Positions 24,201 to 31,251 of a DNA stretch of 34,396 nucleotides are shown here, in pieces (the stretch's first letter is position 1; each line of letters opens with the position of its first letter). The notes under the pieces are model-generated. The model was not told the DNA's origin, did no database searches, and worked only from the letters and a program-made list of their open reading frames with translations. The stretch lies in assembly GCA_028689545.1 (NCBI GenBank), contig JAQVCX010000028.1, forward strand, positions 1 through 34,396, in the 5' to 3' direction. Made by a program: the position numbers and the translations under genes. Origin of the DNA: Parabacteroides sp. (GTDB lineage Bacteria; Bacteroidota; Bacteroidia; Bacteroidales; Tannerellaceae).

Positions 24201-25319
24201 ATGACAGACAAACAGATTTACCAAATTGGCCTTACTATGATAAATGGGGTGGGAGATATCCTGGCCCGCCATCTTCTGGAAGCGTTGGGGGATGCGGAGG
24301 CCGTGTTTACGGAAAAGCGCCAAGCGCTAGAGAAGATACCGGGTATCGGCGATACGATTATCGCCGAGATCAAGCAAGCGGATGTGCTCTTACGGGCAGA
24401 GAAAGAGCTTGCTTTTGTCCAAAAGAACGGTATCTCTACCTATTTCTTGAACGATACGAATTATCCGGAGCGTCTACGGGAATGCCCAGACGCTCCGGTT
24501 TTATTTTATTTCAAGGGGAACGCCGATCTAAACGCCGCTCATATTATCAGCGTTGTGGGTACTCGCAGGGCATCCGCTTATGGGCAGGAGGTGACCGAGC
24601 GTTTATTGCGGGATTTGTCCGAGCGTTTCCCGGATCTATTGGTCGTTAGCGGACTTGCGTATGGCATCGATGTTTGCGCGCATCGGAACGCGTTGAAGAA
24701 TGATTTGCCTACCGTGGGCGTATTGGCGCATGGCTTGGATCGTATCTATCCTCCGGTGCATCGCGCTACGGCGGTCGAGATGTTGGAGCGGGGAGGTTTG
24801 CTGACCGACTTCCCGAGCGGTACGAATCCGGATCGGCCGAACTTTATCCGGCGAAACCGAATCGTAGCCGGTCTAGCGGATACCACGATCGTTATTGAAT
24901 CGGCCGAGAAAGGAGGTTCTTTGATCACGGCGGATATCGCTTTCTCGTATGGCCGGGATGTTTATGCCTTTCCGGGCCGGGTTACGGATATCAACTCTAC
25001 GGGATGCAACAACTTGATCCGGCAGAATAAAGGAGGCTTGATCACTTGCGCTGACGATTTAATCATGGCGATGCGTTGGGATGTCGCTCAAAAGGCGGAC
25101 GTGTTACCGGTCCAAACCCAATTATTGTTTCCGGAGAATGAGGAGAGCGAACGGATCTTGTCGTTCTTGGCGGCGCGAAAAGAATCTCATATCAATGAAT
25201 TGTCCGTAGCCTTGAATCTTCCGGTACATCAATTATCTTCTCTGCTTTTTGAGTTGGAATTGGATGGAAAGATAAAATCGATGCCGGGAAGCATCTATAA
25301 ACGAACGAAACCCCTATAA
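24201..25319 (+). CDS. dprA: DNA processing protein DprA
   Basis: DprA loads RecA on incoming single-stranded DNA during natural transformation and is also kept in non-competent bacteria. Layout: an N-terminal HhH segment (I-P-G-I-G-D-T-I-I-A, near residue 48); a Rossmann-like core with V-V-G-T-R-R-A-S-A-Y-G, S-G-L-A-Y-G-I-D-V-C-A-H and R-R-N-R-I-V-A-G-L-A; and a C-terminal winged-helix (DML1-like) domain from about residue 310. Length 372 is normal. It is the last ordinary core gene before the AT-rich accessory region. Confidence 0.96.
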   Translation: MTDKQIYQIGLTMINGVGDILARHLLEALGDAEAVFTEKRQALEKIPGIGDTIIAEIKQADVLLRAEKELAFVQKNGISTYFLNDTNYPERLRECPDAPVLFYFKGNADLNAAHIISVVGTRRASAYGQEVTERLLRDLSERFPDLLVVSGLAYGIDVCAHRNALKNDLPTVGVLAHGLDRIYPPVHRATAVEMLERGGLLTDFPSGTNPDRPNFIRRNRIVAGLADTTIVIESAEKGGSLITADIAFSYGRDVYAFPGRVTDINSTGCNNLIRQNKGGLITCADDLIMAMRWDVAQKADVLPVQTQLLFPENEESERILSFLAARKESHINELSVALNLPVHQLSSLLFELELDGKIKSMPGSIYKRTKPL

Positions 25320-25397
25320 ACAATTAAAGCCTGTCTCACGACAAGCCCTAACCAAACTTTGTTAACCTTAAATCTAATACTATTATGAAAAAACCAC
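25318..25397 (-). ncRNA. small RNA locus, copy B
   Basis: About 80 nt on the minus strand, from a promoter at 25402-25432 to a hairpin with arms 25329-25335 and 25340-25346 and loop GUGA, then UUUAAUUGUUU. It shares with copy A the blocks CATCG-x-G-TTTTTTCATA, TTAGAT-x-TAAGGTTAACAA and the GUGA-capped stem. One stem pair is G-U only in minus-strand RNA, which fixes the transcribed strand. It ends in the stop codon of dprA, so the two transcripts converge. Confidence 0.65.
25329..25346 (-). terminator. hairpin ending small RNA copy B
   Basis: Seven-base stem with GUGA loop and a short, interrupted U-run; moderate strength. It may also serve as the 3' end of dprA mRNA read from the other strand. 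Confidence 0.5.
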
Positions 25398-25401
25398 GAT
25401 G

Positions 25402-25432
25402 CAAAGATAAGCCTGTAAAGCCCATTTGTCAA
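25402..25432 (-). promoter_or_regulatory. promoter of small RNA copy B
   Basis: Minus strand: TTGAC (25428-25432), 18 bases, TATCTTTG (25402-25409), a full consensus match with the same spacing as copy A. Confidence 0.72.
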
Positions 25433-25570
25433 GAGTTTTGAGTATAACTTGTGTTAAACAACATACCTGTTCAATATAAAAAATGTTTCTGAATTTGAAA
25501 CTATACAGAATATGCGCAAAATCTTCTAAAATTAACAGTTGGGATATATCAAACCTAATAATTCAAGAAT

Positions 25571-25806
25571 ATGGACACCAAAGTAATTAAAGTAGGAACA
25601 TCACTCGGATTGATCATACCTAGACTTATGGCTAAGGATTATGATCTCCAATTGAGGTTGAGCTGAAAGATGATATTATTGTCATTAAAAAGAAAAAGTC
25701 AGCTCGGGATGGTTGGGGAGAAGCGTTTGCCCAATATGCGAAGGAAGGCGAAGACAGACAACTTTTACCTGATCATCTGGATTCTGAAGTAGAAACGCTA
25801 TTATGA
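25571..25806 (+). pseudogene. decayed mazE-like antitoxin gene
   Basis: ATG at 25571 opens M-D-T-K-V-I-K-V-G-T-S-L-G-L-I-I-P-R-L, the AbrB/MazE swapped-hairpin DNA-binding start, then runs into TGA after 31 codons. The rest of the antitoxin (E-V-E-L-K-D-D-I-I-V-I-K-K-K-K, then an acidic toxin-binding tail) is in another frame and ends at 25806. The break sits at CAATTGAGG. Complete homologues have about four more residues (typically L-G-D-P) there, so a short deletion, perhaps between CAATTG repeats, caused the frameshift. The stop overlaps the toxin start as ATGA, the usual TA layout. Confidence 0.75.
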
Positions 25807-25913
25807 ATAGATACGAATTGTATGCTGTCAATCTCGATCCTACAATCGGAGCCGAGATTAAAAAAACAAGACCCTGTGTGATCATCTCTCCTAATGAAAT
25901 GAATAAGTATTAG
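25803..25913 (+). pseudogene. truncated mazF-like toxin gene
   Basis: 36 codons: M-N-R-Y-E-L-Y-A-V-N-L-D-P-T-I-G-A-E-I-K-K-T-R-P-C-V-I-I-S-P-N-E-M-N-K-Y then TAG. This is the N-terminal third of a MazF/PemK mRNA interferase, including the conserved L-D-P-T-x-G-x-E-x-x-K-x-R-P. Intact toxins have about 110 residues. The sequence after the stop does not continue the family in any frame I could follow. The pair is therefore a dead toxin-antitoxin module. Confidence 0.78.
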
Positions 25914-26077
25914 ATTTGAATATATGTAGGAAGTCTTTTATACTAAAATTCCACCTTTAGAACGAATTATTTAGGAATAAGCGACTTATGAACCTGTCTT
26001 GAAATTAGGTAATGATTTGGCGATGGTCATGATTTCTGTGGTTTGCTGTGCCTTGCTGTCAAACAATTCTTTATATG

Positions 26078-26108
26078 CAAAATTAGTTATTTCTTTAGAA
26101 ATGAGCAA
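26078..26108 (-). promoter_or_regulatory. orphan promoter-like site in decayed region
   Basis: Minus strand TTG (26106-26108), 20 bases, TAATTTTG (26078-26085), a full match to the phylum consensus. Nothing longer than a 14-codon ORF follows before decayed sequence, so it may be the leftover promoter of a lost gene. Confidence 0.4.
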
Positions 26109-26134
26109 AATCTCAAACTTAAAATAATAAAAAA

Positions 26135-26171
26135 AGAATAGCTTACCACTTATTGTAAACTTGGCTATTCT
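26135..26171 (-). terminator. intrinsic terminator, minus strand
   Basis: Arms AGAATAGC (26135-26142) and GCTATTCT (26164-26171); on the minus strand the stem is followed by a run of Us (complement of the A-run at 26128-26135). It lies 12 bases after the stop of the small minus-strand ORF at 26183. Confidence 0.6.
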
Positions 26172-26182
26172 CTTTTTATCGT

Positions 26183-26416
26183 TTATCGGATTTTATCTAA
26201 GCTCCATATTTCTTTTGTAGTATTAACTATTTTATAAAAGCACCTTTCTATACAACTTTTATTCCAAATTGGATTTTCTTTGTCTGTAACAAATTCTATT
26301 ATCTTCTTCTGTTGATTCCGTAAATTGTCTTTGCCATAAAACTGTAACTTTTGAGAAAATAGGCGGTTTGGAGGAAAAAAAGTCCTACCGCAGAAGATGC
26401 TTACTTCATACTTCAC
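26183..26416 (-). CDS. small unrecognised protein, possibly a gene fragment
   Basis: Up to 77 codons from a GTG at 26416. The second half (from about F-Y-G-K-D-N-L-R-N-Q-Q-K-K-I-I-E-F-V) looks like genuine coding sequence with W-N-K-S-C-I-E-R-C-F-Y, and a terminator follows, so it may be the 3' end of a longer lost gene. The first half overlaps, on the other strand, a plus-strand run (P-T-A-E-D-A-Y-F-I-L-H-E-L-L-R-S-K-D-L, ending at 26475) that also looks coding. I cannot assign either. Confidence 0.35.
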   Translation of the reverse strand: MKYEVSIFCGRTFFPPNRLFSQKLQFYGKDNLRNQQKKIIEFVTDKENPIWNKSCIERCFYKIVNTTKEIWSLDKIR

Positions 26417-26465
26417 GAGTTGTTAAGGTCGAAAGATTTGGATATAAAGAAGACTGAACGAAAAT

Positions 26466-26499
26466 CAGTGCTTTGACACAACTTGATAGCTAAGCACTG
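26466..26499 (-). terminator. hairpin at the end of the helicase operon
   Basis: Arms CAGTGCTT (26466-26473) and AAGCACTG (26492-26499), directly after the helicase stop, with ATTTT following on the minus strand. Plausible weak terminator of the TerB/ATPase/helicase operon. Confidence 0.5.
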
Positions 26500-26500
26500 G

Positions 26501-28654
26501 TTACTTATCGCAGATATTGAGTAGAATATTTCTCGCTAAATCAATATCCAAATATGTACAAGAATATTCAATATCTATCAATTTATCAGATAATAGACTA
26601 TCGTATTTTTGAAATATCTTACATTGACGCGGAAATATTGATACAATCTCAACAATATCAGTCTTAATCTCAGCCTTTTGTTTTAATAACTTGACATCAT
26701 CTGGAGTCAAGTTTAAAATATAAAAACTGCCATAATCACATGGTTTGTTTAGGTGATATTGTGCAAAAAGGGCAATAGTTCTGTTGATTTTTGTTCCAGC
26801 CCATGTGAAGAAGTAGCTTTCATTACCATATTGCAAGAACGATGTATTCTCTATATTGTTGTGTTGAAAAAATAAACGGCTCCGTTCCAAATGCTCTTTA
26901 GCCCCAGTGCGTTCATCAAGATATGGATATATGGCATCAGTCTGGTATATTTCACGCATCTTTTCTACAATAATGCGATCTACCTCGACTCCATTTCCAC
27001 CAAACATTGCCATTCCACCATTTTTGATACATGATACATAAACCTTGGCTGTTGATTCGTCCCAACTTTCAACGAGCCATCGCTTTCCTGAAAGAATGAT
27101 AACTTTACCGACTGGCGGTTTAAATTGTATCATTCCAATGCGTTTGGAGCTATCCTTGTCTATGACGGTTAAATCAATTGGAGAAACAAACGCAGTATAG
27201 AAATCAGGAGCTTTCAATATTTTCTCTCCCAATTTACCTACGACTATCTGACCTGTGGCTAATTGTGAAATTACATTTTTCTTGCCGAGAGCTTTTAGCA
27301 CTTCAAGAAATAGTTCGGAAGTGACATTCTTGAATGCACCATTTTGACAAAGCATTATCCAACCATCCTTTGGATAAAATCCACCAAATTGAGCTATTAC
27401 AGCTAATATTTGCTGAATGAGAGTCGAGAAATGATACTTGCTTATAGAAGGAGACTCATATTGATGCTCACGCATTAATTCAATGATAGCTATATTCTGT
27501 ACAAGACTACTTCTCAAATCATGCAATAGTCCGTCTTCTTTTTTCTCTATTGAGAAGACTCGTAAAATTGATGGTTCGTTTCGCCTTCCGGAGCGTCCTA
27601 ACCTCTGTCTCAGTCCAGAAACAGAAATAGCTGTGCCTATCTGAGCGATTGACTTAACTTTGCCAATATCAACCCCCAATTCCAATGTTGATGTACAAAA
27701 TGCCGTTATCGGATGTTCGCCCCTTTGCAATTCCTGTTCTACTGCCTCCCTTTCCATCTTTGATATACTGCCGTGATGCACTCTGAATTCGTTGGGGACT
27801 CCCTTTTCTTCGCACATATCCGATAACTGTACGGCATACTCTTCAACATCACCACGATTATTTGTGAATATGAGATTATTGCTTCCCCTCAAATTATTAT
27901 ATATATCCTGAGATATAGAGGTAGTTATATTTGTATCTTTTGATGCAACATATTCTTTAACGAGTAACTTGATTTCATGATTGCTTTCTCCTTGCGGTGG
28001 TATAGCACATGGCATTGCTCCGTCATTACGAAGAAAATATTTCACAATATCATAATCCGAAAAAGTCGCGCTCATCGCTATGCGAGGTATATGACGATGT
28101 GTAATTTGCTCTATACGAGACAAAAGAGATTGCAATTGTTTACCTCGTTCCGTACCTATAAATGAATGCAATTCATCTATGACAACATATCGTAGCGATG
28201 AAAAGGCAGCCAATACAAAACGCTCTCGGTTTATCAAAAAAGATTCAAGTGATTCAGGGGTAATTATGACTATACCGTTTGGATTCTTTAGTGACCGACT
28301 TTTTCTGGTAGCATCTACATCACCATGCCAAGGGATTACATCCATTCCCATTCCAGCAGTCATTTCTGACAAGCGGCGATATTGGTCATTGATTAGAGCC
28401 TTTAACGGACTTACATACAGCACTTGATAGCCAAAAGATTTGTCACTTTGCAAAATAGATGTCAAAATAGGCAAAAAAGCAGCTTCGGTTTTTCCTCCTG
28501 CGGTAGAGGCGCTTATAATAACATCGCTATTACCTTCAAGTACAATGGGTATAGCATTCTCTTGAATGTCTTTCAGAGAAATCCAACCTTGCCGCCAAAT
28601 CCATTGGCGAACACGTTCGTCCAGAAGGTTAAAAGAAATAGAATCCCTTGCCAT
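26501..28654 (-). CDS. Lhr/BrxHI-like superfamily 2 helicase
   Basis: A 717-residue DEAD/DEAH-type helicase: motif I A-S-T-A-G-G-K-T (residues 49-56), Ia S-P-L-K-A-L, motif II D-E-L-H (160-163), motif III S-A-T (195-197), and motif VI Q-R-L-G-R-S-G-R-R-N-E (350-359). The D-E-L-H box and G-R-S-G-R-R end place it with Lhr-like helicases; size and its ATPase neighbour match BrxHI of type 2 BREX. A C-terminal region of about 340 residues is unassigned and may bind nucleic acid. It starts 6 bases after the ATPase gene, as last member of the operon. Probable role: DNA or RNA unwinding in an anti-phage or stress system (inference). Confidence 0.88.
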   Translation of the reverse strand: MARDSISFNLLDERVRQWIWRQGWISLKDIQENAIPIVLEGNSDVIISASTAGGKTEAAFLPILTSILQSDKSFGYQVLYVSPLKALINDQYRRLSEMTAGMGMDVIPWHGDVDATRKSRSLKNPNGIVIITPESLESFLINRERFVLAAFSSLRYVVIDELHSFIGTERGKQLQSLLSRIEQITHRHIPRIAMSATFSDYDIVKYFLRNDGAMPCAIPPQGESNHEIKLLVKEYVASKDTNITTSISQDIYNNLRGSNNLIFTNNRGDVEEYAVQLSDMCEEKGVPNEFRVHHGSISKMEREAVEQELQRGEHPITAFCTSTLELGVDIGKVKSIAQIGTAISVSGLRQRLGRSGRRNEPSILRVFSIEKKEDGLLHDLRSSLVQNIAIIELMREHQYESPSISKYHFSTLIQQILAVIAQFGGFYPKDGWIMLCQNGAFKNVTSELFLEVLKALGKKNVISQLATGQIVVGKLGEKILKAPDFYTAFVSPIDLTVIDKDSSKRIGMIQFKPPVGKVIILSGKRWLVESWDESTAKVYVSCIKNGGMAMFGGNGVEVDRIIVEKMREIYQTDAIYPYLDERTGAKEHLERSRLFFQHNNIENTSFLQYGNESYFFTWAGTKINRTIALFAQYHLNKPCDYGSFYILNLTPDDVKLLKQKAEIKTDIVEIVSIFPRQCKIFQKYDSLLSDKLIDIEYSCTYLDIDLARNILLNICDK

Positions 28655-28660
28655 AAAATG

Positions 28661-29983
28661 CTATAATTTGAATGAGGCAAAAGCATCGTCATCTGTAATA
28701 CTTTGCATCTCGCTCTGCTGTGAAATAATTTCTCCGATTTTGGTCTGCTCAACATCTCGTGCAACTTGGATTTTTTCTATCATATCCGACCATTTCAAGC
28801 TAGGATATTGCTCAAGCATCGACAATAAGTCCAAGAATCCTTTAATCGTATTACGAGGTGTACGAAAATAACTGTCACCTATTTTATTGGCGCAATGATT
28901 CAGATATGCCAGCAAAGCATCATCTGGAACTAAATATTTATTCTCATCACCACCAGCAAAAACATTACGCAAATTCATCAATAGTAAGTATAATTCTTCT
29001 TTCGTGAGATTAGCTAGACGCAATACGGTTGAATTGTAATCTGCCAATCCGAATTTTTTGGAAAAACTGTTTTCTGCCAATCGAGATTTCAACGCCTCGT
29101 AGCTATACAAACCTCTATTACCATCTGTCAAAAATTCAGGTGTTCCAGACATAATAAATCCAATATGCGATAATGTACCTTGAAGAGTATTGTTCAATAT
29201 ATTCAGGATTTCCTCATAATTGGCTTTACGAGAAACGCTATTGGAAATTTTATATAGATTTACCATTTCATCCATACAAACTAATAAGCCACTATATCCT
29301 GCTTTTTGCACCAAAATAGAGTAAAGTTTCAGTGTATCGAATAATGAGGCATCGCTAATAAATTCACGTACACCGAGATCACGCAAACTATCAGTTTTTG
29401 TTGTATATTCCGCTTTTAACCAACGAAGAACGCGGTCTTTTAATATATCATCACCTGATTCATACGCCGTCCAGTATTTATTGACTACCTGTGCAAATGT
29501 ATATCCACCAGAATATTCATTTAGATCACTCAACTGCTCATATATGACCGATGCAACATCTTGCTTTCGCTGTTCCGCCTTTTGCATAGCTGACGATATG
29601 AACTTCTCAAGAATATTTGGTAGTGCATTTCCATCCTGTTTGGTGCGAGTAGATATTGATGAGATCAACTCGGATAATAAAATTCGCGCCTGACCGTCCG
29701 TTCCATGCAATCGCTTAGTCGGTGACAAATCGGCATTCATTGTTACCAATCCCTTTTGTAAAGCGATACTTCTGACTAGTGAAAGAAAGAATGTTTTGCC
29801 AGAACCGTATTCTCCTATGACAAAACGAAATGATGTACCACCTTCTGAGATAGTGGAGACATCATTGATAAATGACTTTAATTCTTCACTTCGACCTACT
29901 TGAATATGTTGCAATCCAAGTCGCGGTACAACACCGCTCCTTAAAGATTGGATAATAATTTCGCGTTCCTTTGTTTTTATCAT
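28661..29983 (-). CDS. BrxD-like P-loop ATPase (DUF2791 type)
   Basis: A 440-residue ATP-binding protein. Walker A is G-E-Y-G-S-G-K-T at residues 57-64, preceded by V-G-R-S-E-E-L; Walker B is L-L-V-C-M-D-E-M at 233-240. The opening (I-I-Q-S-L-R-S-G-V-V-P-R-L-G-L-Q-H-I-Q-V-G-R) is typical of the BREX ATP-binding BrxD family, an ORC/Cdc6-like AAA group. Its ATG overlaps the TerB_C gene stop by 4 bases and the helicase follows after 6, so stoichiometric complex formation with both is likely. No BREX methyltransferase or PglZ is present in the window. Confidence 0.85.
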   Translation of the reverse strand: MIKTKEREIIIQSLRSGVVPRLGLQHIQVGRSEELKSFINDVSTISEGGTSFRFVIGEYGSGKTFFLSLVRSIALQKGLVTMNADLSPTKRLHGTDGQARILLSELISSISTRTKQDGNALPNILEKFISSAMQKAEQRKQDVASVIYEQLSDLNEYSGGYTFAQVVNKYWTAYESGDDILKDRVLRWLKAEYTTKTDSLRDLGVREFISDASLFDTLKLYSILVQKAGYSGLLVCMDEMVNLYKISNSVSRKANYEEILNILNNTLQGTLSHIGFIMSGTPEFLTDGNRGLYSYEALKSRLAENSFSKKFGLADYNSTVLRLANLTKEELYLLLMNLRNVFAGGDENKYLVPDDALLAYLNHCANKIGDSYFRTPRNTIKGFLDLLSMLEQYPSLKWSDMIEKIQVARDVEQTKIGEIISQQSEMQSITDDDAFASFKL

Positions 29984-31101
29984 AATAATACATTTTTGTA
30001 ATCTAGTGTAACATATATATTCTCACCATCATCTTCTACAACTGCATCATCAACTTTTTCGTATGCATAATCATTGATTTGCTCTAATACCGCCCCCAAC
30101 ATCAAACCTCGTTTTTTGCATATATCCTCAATTTCAACACGTTTCCAAGTCTCTTGGGTAAAGAGTAGTTTCAGCATATCCATCCACATATTGGACATGT
30201 TGTCGGCTGCTACATCTTTAGATTCAGCAGCCTCTTCTTCTGCAAATATATCTGAAAGTATTTCTCGTGCAACTTTAGTTTGTTGTTCGAGAGTACGAAG
30301 TTTTTTCTGATTTATGGTAACATGTGATGCAACATATTGTTCTGCCGATGAGGATTTGCCATTTATAGTAAACTCGGTAGCATCCGACTTTTTCTCTATC
30401 ACTGCAAAGCCATTGCTATCGGTCAGTAATCTGTGAATCTGAGAGTGAATATTTTCGACATCAATTCCCAATAATGGTAATACTTTTTTTAGGTCATCAA
30501 TGCGTTTGGGGTGAATATCACCGTTGATGCAAGCAAGTCTGATTAGAGCATTTCCCATTAAGGTTCTTTGTTCGCTCGTCAACGTCCCAATGGTGTTTTG
30601 TACTTGCTTGTCAATCGCTTGTTTCTTGAGTGAAAAACGCCATCTGATAGTTGCCATCAAATGAAGATGATTTCCGACAGTGTTATTGTATGACTGCAAG
30701 TATTGTTCAACAAAGATGAAATCTTCATCTGTAACTTTGTCTGCATTCACAATTCGCGATGCTAACTTTATAAACAAATCTGACCTTTCATATTTTGTAG
30801 TTAATTTAGCCGAGTGACATTCCTCGTTTTTATATATCACACAAATGTCGCCAAAGTTAAAACGCTTTTTATCAATTTCATAATCTGGCACAATATCGAA
30901 TCCTATCCGCCTCAGGCCACCAATAATAGCATCCGCATACTCTTTATGAATGCTTTTTTCATCTTTACGTTCATACTCCCATAATGCAAGAATCCAATCA
31001 ATTGATTTGACCAAAAACTTGTCTGACTGCATCTCGTTTTCAATATGAGCAATCAGCGTTTGAATCTTTGATATATCTCTAACATTCACTTCAGTGGGCA
31101 A
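29980..31101 (-). CDS. TerB/TerB_C protein, downstream half of a split gene
   Basis: A 373-residue frame ending in a TerB_C domain: from about residue 305, W-M-D-M-L-K-L-L-F-T-Q-E-T-W-K-R-V-E-I-E-D-I-C, then G-L-M-L-G-A-V-L-E-Q-I-N-D-Y-A-Y-E. A TerB-like helical domain with C-I-N-G-D-I-H-P-K-R-I-D-D-L lies near residues 200-250. The given start is TTG (31101), but the frame is open upstream to the TGA at 31252-31254 that ends the TerB_N frame, with coding-like sequence between (S-I-S-D-P-W-I-I-R-T-V-V-E-N-C). So this is the second half of a formerly 1095-codon protein. It overlaps the ATPase gene by 4 bases. TerB-type domains are linked to metal- and stress-sensing membrane complexes. Confidence 0.82.
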   Translation of the reverse strand: MPTEVNVRDISKIQTLIAHIENEMQSDKFLVKSIDWILALWEYERKDEKSIHKEYADAIIGGLRRIGFDIVPDYEIDKKRFNFGDICVIYKNEECHSAKLTTKYERSDLFIKLASRIVNADKVTDEDFIFVEQYLQSYNNTVGNHLHLMATIRWRFSLKKQAIDKQVQNTIGTLTSEQRTLMGNALIRLACINGDIHPKRIDDLKKVLPLLGIDVENIHSQIHRLLTDSNGFAVIEKKSDATEFTINGKSSSAEQYVASHVTINQKKLRTLEQQTKVAREILSDIFAEEEAAESKDVAADNMSNMWMDMLKLLFTQETWKRVEIEDICKKRGLMLGAVLEQINDYAYEKVDDAVVEDDGENIYVTLDYKNVLL

Positions 31102-31251
31102 TAACGTTATTGCCGTAATGGTTTCCTTACCACCCGAACGTTCCTTGATTCGATTGTATTGTCTAAATTTAGACTCGACACTCCAATAACAATTCTCAAC
31201 GACAGTACGAATTATCCAAGGATCTGATATCGAATTGATTTGATAAGCAAA

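Larger units (their letters stand above)
25914..26182. other. non-coding stretch with coding debris
   Basis: No intact gene is visible. A plus-strand fragment around 25988-26050 (T-Y-E-P-V-L-K-L-G-N-D-L-A-M-V-M-I) and short minus frames look like eroded coding DNA. The stretch ends in a hairpin described separately. Confidence 0.4.

Noticed and set aside
25388-25441. Plus-strand mini-ORF starting M-K-K-P-R-C-K, with a similar one (M-K-K-T-R-C-K) at 21039
   Set aside because: Similarity is explained by the conserved minus-strand promoter and RNA start; the peptides diverge right after the promoter box and have no promoter of their own.
26501-29983. A complete BREX locus
   Set aside because: Only BrxD-like and BrxHI-like genes are present; no PglX methyltransferase, PglZ, PglW or PglY appears in the window.
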